Assembly: GCA_015143295.1 (NCBI GenBank)
Contig: JABCRI010001004.1
Span: 1 to 64,000, forward strand
Direction of reading: 5' to 3'
Origin: Tetracentron sinense
Lineage: Eukaryota; Streptophyta; Magnoliopsida; Trochodendrales; Trochodendraceae
DNA: 64,000 nucleotides
Within the stretch, counting starts at the first letter, position 1. Each line of letters opens with the position of its first letter. Shown here piece by piece: positions 43,869-54,336 of this stretch. The position numbers were made by a program, and so were the translations under genes. Below the pieces are notes generated by a model that had not been told where the DNA came from, did not search any database, and saw only the letters and a program-made list of their open reading frames with translations.

Positions 43869-45734
43869 ATCTCGCCCTTTGGCAATTCTGTGGCAAAACC
43901 GAACTGAAGTACATCACTTAACACAAACTCACCCAAACACATCAAAACGGTGAATTAGGACATTACATGACTCCAACACTCTTACATGACATCAATTGAA
44001 AAATCATCTTAAATCAATACACTGAAGCTCTTGTCAAGTAAATTTATCTGCTGCAACCTTGCACCTGCACATGCTCAAAAACAAAATACCCAGTGAAGCA
44101 TATGTGGAATATGAAAATAAGTAATCACACGTGAAGTAAGGAATGTATTGAACTAGGAAAATACTACCCTAACATTCTCCCACGTTTTGGCATAGTTTCC
44201 AAAGGAAGGTAGGAAGCCAATATTCCAAAAAATATACCAATTTAACAAAAGTGAAATATCAAGGCAACCACAGTACAATCAATCAAAAACGGACAATGAG
44301 GGACTAAAGAGCGGGGAACGAGATAGAAATATAAAGCACAAACTCTCCCTCAACAACTCAGACATAGAACTCCCCCTCAACAACTCAACTTGATCTTCTC
44401 CCCCTAAGATCAAGGATACCACCAAAAAAAGGGCACTTATGCTAGAAAGGTCCCTACCAAATAAAAAGGAAACACACAAAAAATATCATGTGCCACACAA
44501 ACATGCATCAAAAGCATTCCAAGCAGTAGTAATTTAAAATTACAAATCCAATGAAGAACATGATTAGTTAGTCCGACTGAGGATACACATTTAACTAAAT
44601 CTCACGGAATGCTATAACATAGCCAATTCACTTAGACACATTTAGTGAACGGTTAAAAAGTGAAGCATTGTGTGTAGTGGTGGTCTGACAAGATTCTAGA
44701 TCAAGGTTTCCTCCCTTTCCATGGATATGACATTAACCACTAAAGGGACTCCTGGAGATATACATTATAGAAGTCAAACCTAGTTAGATCCAGATATATT
44801 GATTTTTTACATTTTGGTGCTCCTTTTCCACTTTATTTGACTCAATATTTTTCTTTTATTTTTGGTCAAATACCTCCAAACATTGTAAGATTTCTTTTGA
44901 TGATCTTTATCTGATCATATCTTTTCATGCAATGATGACTTTCACACTATCTAGATAGGTAGTCTTGGCTATTAGCAGCAGAGACTTTCACTCTAGTTAC
45001 CCAGATAGATACCTACTGTCTGCCTAGGTAACCATTTCATACTGTTTGCATCTAATAGTGACTTTCACACTATCCCAGTAGGTAGCTCTTTTCATTGCAA
45101 TAATTTTAGCTCATGGAGGATACACAAAATGGGGATAACTAACAAATATGGTCATTCTAGATTAGTCATCCAAGGTCACACTTATGGGATAAGTCAAACA
45201 CCTACAGATTGAAAAATAGACCTCTCAACAGAATCAATCAGAGTGCATGTGAAATTTGTAGAGCATACACACATGAATAAGTCTCTAACAGTTCAAGATA
45301 AAACCGGTCTAATTTTCAGCCTAACCAAGAGACTATGAAGACGATATATCCTCAATCAACAACAAACTCATGTTCAACCCTGGACAAGTATAGAAATAAA
45401 GATCACACAAGGAATGCAGATCATGCAAGTCAAACAGGGGCAACATGAAAAAAATATTTTTGGATTTTATGGTTTTTCAATGTTTTTAGATTTTTCAAAA
45501 TAAAGAAAACAGAAAAACATACCAAATCAAATAAACACTAGTAAAAAGAAAGACTACTAGAATACACAAATAGCATAGCACTAGGACAAGATAAAACACT
45601 AACAGCACACCCTAGGCTATGACAGGCACAGGCTAAGTGAAGCCCTTCAGGTCTTCCTTTCTCACCCAAACGGTTTTAGAAGTTTGATTGACCCTTTGGT
45701 CTCTAACCGTTTCAGTTAAGGTAGGTATGAACTT
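43869..45734 (-). other. Non-coding interior of Sirevirus B
   Basis: About 1.9 kb with a purine tract beside the LTR (TCTCGCCCTTTGG on plus), further CTCCCCC tracts near 44370-44405, and the conserved repeat module at 44936-45265. Small open frames have no domain. Confidence 0.5.
44936..45265 (-). repeat. Conserved non-coding direct-repeat module (copy in family B)
   Basis: Units with GACTTTCACACTATC, AGATAGGTAGTC, AGATAGATACCTACTGTC, CCTAGGTAACCATT and GTAGGTAGCTCT occur in the order seen at 27955-28275. The module closes with AGAATCAATCAGAGTGCAT. It is kept although this element has no pol. Confidence 0.55.
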
Positions 45735-47565
45735 TTACCTCTTCCTCCTGTTCCCCCTTTTCCAGGATTGAGTCCTAGAATTATAGCGGGCATTATGGTT
45801 CTTCCTGTTACCTCCTCTATATCTAGTATGAGAAGTGCTATGACCATGACATTGCCTAGAGTTGTGAGCAATTTTCATCACATCTTCACACAAACTCTTA
45901 GAATTCTCCACTAGGACCTCAACTCTCCTTTGAAGATTCCCATGAAAATTATTGTGGTTCTCAAAACCATGATTGGGCATTCTAAAAAGTTTAGGACATC
46001 GAGGCTTAATATGACCCTTCACTCCACATTTATGACATGTAGGAATGAATTTTTGAGTTGAAGGGTCATTCCCTTTAGCAGGAGGGTGCCTTTTAGCATC
46101 AGGCACAGTATTCGAGGTAGATGGAGTTCCCTTCTTATCTCCACCCCTCTGATTTTGCTCAAGATCAGTCAACTTGATTTCAAGACTTGTCTTTTCATCA
46201 AGACAAACATTTAAATCAGATTCAAGTAGCTGAGTCTTGGCAAAGAGAGAAGCCTTCTCTTCCTCAAGCTGTGACACAAGAGCTCTCAACCCTGAAGCTA
46301 CTTGGTTTAAGGCATCTTTTTCCATTTCAATAGATTTGATCTCTTTAGACAAAAAAAATTGAACCTTTTTTAGCTTTAGGCATTCCTGAAATAGTTCATC
46401 ATAGGCTGCCTCAAGGTCTCCCTCAGAATCTGAATCATTTTGACTCACATCATCCTCCTCACCCTCTTTACAGTGTTGGTTACTCACAACATTTGAAGAA
46501 GATTCCTCAATCCCAGATAAGGATGCAGTGAAGGCCATATAACCCCTAGTCTCCTCACAAGAAGAACTATCTAATTTCTCAGATTCAGATTCACTGTTAT
46601 CCCTTGCCTTGCCTTTAAATCTTTTCTTATCAGAGCACTCAGCGGGCAATATGGCCGTAGCCTTTGCATTCATAGCATTGAACACCTTGGGATTTCTTGT
46701 CCACACTTTTAAAATGTTTCTTGTTTTCAAAGTGCTTGGACTTGGGCTTTTCAAAATATTTTTGTACTTTCGGATTAAATCTCTTATTAAGTTTTAAAAT
46801 TTTTCTAAATTTCTTCGCAAATAAAGCCAAATCTTCTTCTTCATCCTTAGAGTCACTATTTGAACCATCTATGGATTACTTGACGGATTTCAAGGCAATA
46901 GATTTTGGTTTCTTAGATGGGTTTAGATTTAACTCATAGGTTTGGAGAGAACCAACCAACTCTTCAAGTTTGAGAGCATCCACATTTTTGCTCTCCTCGA
47001 TGGCAGTAACCTTCGATCGAAATCTCTCAATTAGAGATCTCAAAATTTTTTTAACAATTTTAGACTCAGGAATTCTTTCCCCTAGATTGAAGCTAGAATT
47101 GACAATGTCACTCAGATTGGCATAAAAACTATCAAAAGTTTCATTATCATCCATCATCAACTTTTGAAACTTAGAGGTCAGTAATTGAAGTTTGGAGATC
47201 TTAACAGTTGTAGTCCCTTCATGGGTAATTTGAAGAATGTCCCATGCCTCCTTCGAAGTGTCATATTTAGATATACATCGAAATTCTTCAAGTGTGACAG
47301 CGGCAAAGATTGCATTTAGACCCTTACTATTCCATCTACAACTTTCAAGTTCTACATTGGTCCATTTAGAAGAAGGTTTAGGGATGGTCTGGTCATCTAT
47401 GGTCTTTGTTGGATAGGTCCAGCCTTGTTCAATGGAGAACCATACTCTCTCATCTAATGATTTTAGAAATGCTCTCATTCGAGCTTTCCAATATGCATAA
47501 TTATTCCAATCAAATAATGGGGGGCAAGAGATGGATCCTCCCTCTCTTTGGAGATTCATATTCAT
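45735..47565 (-). pseudogene. Sirevirus B gag, broken
   Basis: N-terminal part with GGSISCPPLFDWNNYAYWKA and MRAFLKSLDERVWFSIEQGW, the copia gag core (SFYANLSDIVNSSFNLGER, LRSLIERFRSKVTAIEESK), then zinc knuckles CYECKGYGHIA and CHKCGVKGHIKPRC, an acidic Ser-rich stretch, a coiled-coil-like part and a basic C-terminus (WKRGNRRKR). Homologous in order to gag at 32350-33902. About one or two breaks. Confidence 0.8.
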
Positions 47566-47608
47566 CGAAAAGAATGAGACAAGATCACACTAAAAAGTAA
47601 GTGAACCC

Positions 47609-47620
47609 GCTTTGATACCA
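47609..47620 (-). other. Primer-binding site (tRNA-iMet), Sirevirus B
   Basis: The plus strand GCTTTGATACCA reverses to TGGTATCAAAGC, one change from the initiator tRNA-Met complement. It marks the inner edge of the right LTR. Confidence 0.75.
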
Positions 47621-47693
47621 ATTAAAAAATCAATTCGGTGAACCTCAAATCAAGGGTTTGAGTTGAGAATCTACAAGTTTGAGGGGATGGTTA

Positions 47694-48504
47694 TCCAGAG
47701 GAGACAGCCCCGAAGGTCAACAAGATAAATACTAAGAGATGGGTGGAGAAGGCATTCGGTAAGACTGCTACAGTAAATACTACAGATTTGCAACCTCAAA
47801 AAAATTTAATAGAGGTGGAAGTGATCGCAGACCAGAATAGAGATCCAGACTTGGGGGGAATAAATTCGGATTGTAATACCACTGATCCTAGATTGAACGA
47901 GAACATAAATCTTGCCTGTGATAGCAGCAATGGAGGAGATTCATCCAGAGGGGAAGAAGAAGAAGAGACGGGTGTTCTTGCAGTCCAGAAAAATACAACT
48001 CCAAAGGATAATACTGTGATGGACAAAAGTTTGTCTAATAACTGTTATTCTTTGGATAGTACTCACGAAGAAAGAAGAAGGCCAGGATCTAATATGAATG
48101 AGATCCTATTGTTTGATAAAAACAGCTTCGAGAACGAGATCATTGGTCAATGCAATGATGACAAAGAAACTCATGCATTACTAGAAGCATTGAAGACTGA
48201 CAAACCAAAGAGCTCATGTAAATCCAAGGAAGAAGAGGTTTTAAAAACCAAGAATTCTCAAGATGAGGGGTGCAGGTTAGAATCTAAGATGAGCAGGAGC
48301 AAACCGTTTCTGAATAGGGATGATTTCATCCAAAGTTGCAAGCTGTTTTCAAATAAGATAAACGGTTCAGTATGGTTGAAGAATAATACGGTGATAGAAG
48401 GGAATGAGGTAGGTCAAGTCAGAAAAAAACCCAGAGAGAGAGTTACAAGATCTAAGACCAGGGCGGGGTCTCAAGCTAACACTCCATTGTTTACCTATGG
48501 TTAG
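47694..48504 (+). pseudogene. LINE ORF1, C-terminal part
   Basis: The frame is open from the insertion junction to the stop at 48504 (wording TKRWVEKAFGKTATVNT near 47731-47781). The upstream RNA-binding and zinc-knuckle parts of a plant L1 ORF1 are absent because of 5' truncation, and there is no true start codon. The visible portion is acidic and low in recognisable domains, ending in a basic stretch (KKPRERVTRSKTRAGS) just before ORF2. It overlaps the ORF2 start by 8 bp. Confidence 0.7.
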
Positions 48505-49314
48505 AGCAATCATTTGGAACATAAGGGGAGCGGGTAACCCAAATTCCCGAAGCAGATTGTATTCTGTCATAGTGGAGAAGAAGATTTCTTTAGTTGCTCT
48601 ACTGGATCCGAAAAAAAATTTAAAGTGCCGTGACAAATATGCTAGAGAGTGGGGGCTCAATAACTATTCAGAGAATAATGGTGAGAGTAGTAAAATTTGG
48701 ATATTCTGGAAAGATGATATCATAGTTTCTTCAATTCAAAGATCTCATCAATGTATTTCGCTTATCCTATCGGAGAGAGGTTCTAAGCTGGCCAGGTTTT
48801 CTTTTATCTATGCGTCTTGTGATAGATTAGTTAGAAGGGAGCTTTGGGAGGAACTTCAAATTATTAGTACAGATATATCTACCCCTTGGATTTTAGGTGG
48901 GGATTTTAATGTAATCCGTAATGCGGAGGAGAAAAAAAGAAGTCCAGCTTTAAATGCGATCGACGAATTCAACAATATGATTAGTCAGTGTGGTATTATT
49001 GATGGGGGCTTCATGGGTAATCGCTTTACGTGGTGCAATGACCGCGTTAGAGCTCATTGCATTTGGGCTAGATTGGATAGAGTTTTTTACAATTCAGCTT
49101 GGCAAGATGTTGTATCTCAAACTACTATCACTCACCTTCCTAGAAGTCCTTCAGATCACTCCCCCCTTCTTCTTGAGGCTGTTAGCATTTCGAGAGGAGG
49201 CCACTTTTCGTTCAAATTTCAAAATATGTGGACCAAAGATGCAGGCTTCTTGGATTTTGTGGAAAAGAATTGGAAAGAAGAAATACAGGTAACCCTATAC
49301 TCTCCTTCTTCTTG
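48497..49314 (+). pseudogene. LINE ORF2, apurinic-type endonuclease domain
   Basis: Starts ATG (MVRAIIWNIRGAGNPNSR) overlapping ORF1. Endonuclease motifs are WNIRG (catalytic Asn), WILGGDFNVI (Asp/Asn), NRFTWCND and PSDHSPLLL (catalytic His). Glutamate motif II is not obvious: LLDPKK appears where related proteins usually have an E-containing ET(K) motif. The frame is left at about 49310, where the downstream ORF2 sequence continues in another frame. Confidence 0.8.
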
Positions 49315-49941
49315 AAATTAAAGTTCCTTAAAGTAGAATTATCTAAATGGAACAAAAATAATTTTGGCAACATCTTTTCTAATCTGAGATCTTGTGAAAG
49401 AAAAGTGGATGATCTCAAAATTCAAATGCAAATCAATTGGACAAAAGAAGGTTACTCGGAGTTATGTAATGCTAAAGCGGAGTTGAAAAATTATCTAGAT
49501 ATGGAAGAAATATACTGGAAACAAAAATCCCGGGAACACTGGCTAAAAGAAGGAGATAAAAATATCAAGTTCTTTCATGCGGTTTATCAAAATAAATGCA
49601 AAAGAAATACGGTCCATAATATTATTGATAGCCATGGAAAATTGTTGACTCACGAGGATGATAAGGGTAAAGAGGCGGTAAGTTTCTTCCAGAAAAATTT
49701 ACTTTCAGAAGGTATATCCGGGGATAGCAGATTAGTAGAGTGTATTCCTTCCCTTGTATTGGATGATGATAATGATAATCTTTGCAAAATTCCAGAAGAG
49801 GAAGAAATAAAGAAGGTTGTGTTTGATATGCCGGACTCTGGGGCTCCTGGCCGGGATGGGTATTCGAGCTTGTTTTTTAAGCATTGTTGGGGGCATTATA
49901 AAAGAAGACCAGATATCTGCCATTCATCATTTTTTTTATAA
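49228..49941 (+). pseudogene. LINE ORF2, linker between endonuclease and RT
   Basis: Continues ORF2 in a second frame from about 49310: FLKVELSKWNKNNFGNIF, then EIYWKQKSREHWLKEGDKNI and KFFHAVYQNKCKRN, the usual L1 linker, and FDMPDSGAPGRDGYSSLFFK, the start of the RT region. A second frame change follows at about 49890-49910. Confidence 0.75.
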
Positions 49942-52645
49942 TGGTTTTATCCCTAGAGCTGTCAATGCTACGATGCTATGCTTGATAGCTAAAATTGAGA
50001 ACCCAGTTGCATTTGGTGATTATCGTCTAATTAGCCTCTGTAATGTTTTCTACAAAATTATTGCGAAGATCTTAGCAGTCCGATTGGGTTTTGTTTTTCC
50101 AAAATTAATATCAGAGGAGCAATCAGCTTTTGTCAAAGGTAGAAGTATCGTGGATAACATCTCTGTGACTCAAGACATGATTTCTCACATAAACAAGAAA
50201 GTGAGAGGGGGAAATGTGCTCTTCAAGTTGGATATGGCCAAGGCTTTTGATCGAATGGAATGGGATTTTCTTCTTTTAGTCCTGAAGAAATTTGGATTTT
50301 GTGAGAATTTCAGCAAGCTCATAAAAGGCTGTATTTCCTATCCTTTTTTCTCTGTCATCCTGAATGGAAAATTGCATGGATTTTTTCAATCTTCACGGGG
50401 TTTACGGCAAGGTGATCCCCTCTCCCCGGCTTTGTTCATCTTGGCAGAAGAAGTACTTAGTAGGGGTTTGAAGAATATTTTTGCAGAAGGTCAAGTTGGT
50501 TATTTCAGAACTTCCAGATGTGCGATGCCTATTTCTCACCTCCTCTTTGCAGATGACACTCTTGTTTTCTGCAATGGGCAGAAAAGATCCATAAATAATT
50601 TGTTTAAATTCCTCTCATCCTATGAATCAGCCTCTGGCCAAAGGATCAACAAGCTCAAGAGTACCATGTATGTGGCTGAAAATAAATCCGAGCTAGACAA
50701 AGGGAGATTGATGAATATCTGTGGTATTGAGATCGGTAAGTTTCCGTTTAGATATTTGGGGATTCCTCCTTTTATTGGTAGAATGAAAAAAATTTTCTTT
50801 GACTTTATTATTGATAAAGTTAGAATGAAAATAGATGGATGGAAAGGTAAATTACTGTCTCAGGGTGGGAAATTAGTGCTCATTAAATCGGTTTTAGCAT
50901 CCTTACCTATTTACACTTTGATGAGCACTAATATTCCGAAGGGTGTTATCTATAGAATGGAAAGTATGTTTGCTTCGTTCTTCTGGAATGATTCCTTGGG
51001 CGGCAACAGAGCTCACTGGGTTGCTTGGAATAAAATTGCTAAACCTATGGATGAAGGTGGGTTGGGAATTCGAAATCTTGTGGATGTGACCAGAGCATTC
51101 CGTATGAAGATGGCTTGGAAAATAATATCAGAAAAAGGTTTCTTGAGTGATTATTTCAGAAGTAAGTACTTAAGAAATAATCATCCTTGGATGATAGATA
51201 ATTTTCTCAAAGGTAACAAGACTTGGCTTGAGATGGGGCGTTGGATAAAGAGCACATTACTAAACTGTAAATGGCTGATTGGTAATGGGAATGAGACAAA
51301 TTTCTGGTTTGATATTTGGTTGGATAATGCTCCATTGATTGACTCGGCTTCAGATTGTCCTACTTCTTTCCCTATGATTAGAGATTGCTGGTCTAGAGGG
51401 AGGTGCACGGTGGAGGAGTTACATTTACTCCCAAGTAGCATGATTCAGGCTGTTAAAAATTATCCTATAAATCTTTCCTTCCATGAGGACAAGATTATTT
51501 GGAGTAGAGAGAGTTCAGGTAAATTCTCTTCCAAATCTTGTTGGGATTGTGTTCGGGAAGTCTCTCCAAAGGTAAATTGGTCCTTTTTTATTTGGAACGA
51601 ATCAATCCCTGCTAAGATTTCCATTCTAATCTGGAACATTTTCCACAATGCTATCTCTGTTGATTTAAGAATTCAAGACAAAGGGATACCTCTGCCTAGC
51701 AAATGTAAGTGTTGTTTGAATCCTAAGAGGGAATCTTTATCACATTTGTTTTGTCAAGGTGAGATTGCTTCGAAGATCTGGAGAAGAGTGGGAAATGCTT
51801 TGAATATTCAGATTTTTGAAGAGGATACTATCAAAACCAGATTGATGAGATTTTTCCAAAGTAGAAATAATGGTTCTGTGTGGGGTTTCCTTAGTTCTGT
51901 TTTACCGGTTTTCATTTGTTGGGAGATTTGGCTTTATCGTAATGTTTCCAGATATGATAATTTCAAAATGAATTTCAATGACATATTGAAGAGAATTAAT
52001 GCAGGTTTGAAAGGTGCAGCAGTTTCTTGGAAGTTCACAAAAAGGTTAAGCTCCACTGATAAAGATTTATGTGTCTTCTTTGATATCCCTATTGTGGCTC
52101 CAAAAACAAAGCGTCCCATCCTCACTAAATGGATCAACCCTTCTCCGGGATGGTTCAAATTAAATTCCGATGGGGCAGCTAACAATGAAACGGGCATTAG
52201 TGGTGGAGGTGGCATAATTCGGGATTCCAATGGTCATATGATCATAGCTTACTATGAGTTTTATGAATTGGAAACAAACACTGTAGCCGAAATCAGGGCT
52301 ATATGGGATGGTTGTCTTCTGTGTGATAAAATGGGATTAACAAATATCATAGTGGAAAGTGATTCTCAAATTATTATTGATGTGTTAAATGGTGTCTTGA
52401 TTCCTCCATGGAAAACGTGGAAATGGTGGAAGAAAATTATCAGCTTGAAGACTAGATGCAACTTAATATTTCAGCATACCTACCGTGAAAATAATCAGAT
52501 AGCGCACTTTCTTTCTAAAGAAGCTTGCAAGACTCAAGACAGTAAAATTCTCAGAGGTATAAATGATTGTCCTCAGATTATTAAGGGTATGCTATGCACT
52601 GATCGTTCTTTAATTTTTAATGTCCAAAATGTTTGCACAGATTGA
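49900..52645 (+). pseudogene. LINE ORF2, reverse transcriptase, zinc-binding and RNase H domains
   Basis: The third frame runs to TGA at 52643-52645. RT motifs are YRLISLCNVFYKIIAK, FKLDMAKAFDRMEWDFL (motif A Asp), GLRQGDPLSPALFIL and LLFADDTLVF (FADD catalytic pair). The zf-RVT region is FFIWNESIPAKISILIWN with CKCC and LSHLFCQGE. RNase H follows with FKLNSDGAANNETG (Asp), NTVAEIRAIWDGC (Glu) and VESDSQIIIDVL (Asp). The long open stretch suggests a fairly recent insertion despite the two upstream frame changes. Confidence 0.9.
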
Positions 52646-52985
52646 TCAGTGTTGTGGTTAGGTATTGAGCATTTTCTCCTTAATAGGGACTATTTTCTCA
52701 GGTTGGAGTTTTTGGTTTTTGTCCTCCCTAACGCGTGCAGGTCTTTTTGCTGGTTTCAGGGGTCTATGTAATTTTGTTTTTTTTGTCAGAGGTGGAAATG
52801 CCATCTTTGAGTGTGGTTTGTTTTGGGAGGGGTTAGGTTTTGACCCCCCTCTCAGTTGGTTGTTTGTTCGGGGTAAGGTTTATGTCCCCCCCTTCTTCAT
52901 TTTTATAATAAAACTGGTAGGGGTCTGCCAAACCCCCCACTCCTTCTGAGTGGCTTTTCTAAAAAAAAAAAAAAAAAAAAAAAAA
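52646..52985 (+). other. LINE 3' region and poly-A tail
   Basis: It has GGTTTTGACCCCCCTCTCAG and a run of CCCCCC near 52888. An A run of about 24 bp (52961-52985) ends the element. The family B LTR resumes with GTTATTAAGTTAAGGG. Confidence 0.75.
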
Positions 52986-54336
52986 GTTATTAAGTTAAGG
53001 GATGACGTACTTTAAGTGCGGAATAAGGAAAATCAAACAAACCATAACACAAGGATTTTTACTTGAAAACCCTTCCGGGAAAAACCATGGGACCTAGTCC
53101 AGTCATGAGAATCCACTAAGACAAAGTAAACAAGAACTTACAAGACTCAAACTCTTCGATCCTTCAGTTCTTAGTCCTGCACGCCTTGAAAAATCATCAC
53201 GTACTCTCAAGTCCCATGATCAACCGCAGCCGCTCGTACTTCCCTTTGTGTCTCAAAAATAGTCCACGATCTTTCGATCGATATCCGTCAATGACAGCTT
53301 CGGATTCCACCGACCAAATCACTCTACCACGATCCATCTCGGATCGATCTCCTTTGCAAAGGCTTCGGAATACTCTGGCCAAGGTGTTCTATCTAGAACG
53401 GGTTGATGGTTTGATAGAAATCAATACCTAGATGGACTCCTTCAAAGGACAAGTACAAACAAGCAAAATTTTAGCTTTAGGCTTGCAAAATCTAGGTTGA
53501 AGGAAGCTAACCAAGGGGAGGAGAAAAATAATATTCTAGAGCTTTTATGAACTCTAGAAGGAGTTAAAAACCCTCTCTATACTCTCCCAAAGTTGTACTC
53601 CATGAAGTGAAAGGGTTGACACTTTATAGGAAATCAAAAACCAAGAGTAGAAGTTGCTAAAAAGTGTTTAAAACCAAAGAGGAAACCAAAAAGTCATTTT
53701 AGGAAATTTTCCCATATCAGGGTCAGCCCTGGGGGATGGTTCGTTCAACCAAAGTGTACACTTTGGTCGACCCAACTATCCTTCAGGGTAGAACCCCATT
53801 TTTTCAACTTGCTGTCCCAAAACCCCATACTAATTTTTAGCACTTTAGGGTCGACCTTGAGGCTAAAAAAGAATTTAAAAATTTGTTTTGAGCTCTCAAC
53901 CCCTTCACAAAAGTTGTAGCTCTTTTTGACGCGGTCAATTTGACATATTATGGAGCAAAATATGAGCTACGGTTTGGGAGATATGCCCAAAATAAGCAAC
54001 CTTGGGTTTTTGAGAAAATTTCAGCATTGTTAACTTGTTTTACACTACTTATCTCATCACCTAGGGTCCGTAAGATTAAACTAGGATACTTACCACCTAA
54101 GGCATCATGTTAGGAGTATTCTAGGTCAAATCCCACCTATGGTCACATGGTATCTAGGTCACTTACCATCCTATGAAGGAAGTGATCAACTGAGTGGATC
54201 AACCGGTCTTCTTTGGTCTTCGACTTCGCTTTGGCATGGATGCTTGAAGGTAATGACACAAGACACACACCTAGACACCTAGACTCACTTGTTTTGACAC
54301 CGGAATATGACAACACAAAAAAATATGGACTTTACA
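52986..54336 (-). repeat. Right (5') LTR, Sirevirus B, main part
   Basis: Continues the LTR that starts near 47622. It carries the same blocks as the left copy, including GGTCGACC-type palindromes near 53717-53800 and 53857, and the TATA region near 53622. It ends ATGGACTTTACA at 54336, where Tekay sequence resumes. Confidence 0.75.

Larger units (their letters stand above)
47694..52985 (+). mobile_element. L1-type LINE, 5'-truncated, inserted in the family B LTR
   Basis: 5.3 kb in plus orientation, opposite to its hosts. It starts within ORF1, overlaps into ORF2 (endonuclease, RT, zinc-binding, RNase H) and has a 316-bp 3' region ending in poly-A (about 52961-52985). The RNase H marks it as a plant L1 lineage. 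No matching duplication was found at the two junctions (GGATGGTTA before, GTTATTAAG after). ORF2 has two frame changes, so it is inactive. Confidence 0.85.
42561..54336 (-). mobile_element. Gag-only Sirevirus, family B, with a LINE in one LTR
   Basis: Minus-oriented copia element inside Tekay pol. The left LTR is 42561-43868, shorter at its outer side. The right LTR begins near 47622, is interrupted by a LINE, and ends at 54336. Primer-binding site at 47609-47620. The interior holds only gag (45735-47565), a repeat module (44936-45265) and non-coding DNA; no pol was recognised, so it would depend on a helper. LTR blocks GTGGAAACCCTTC, ACCTAGTCCAGTC and GATCGATCTCC are shared with family A. 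By eye the LTRs differ by roughly 5%. Broken, a few breaks. Confidence 0.8.
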
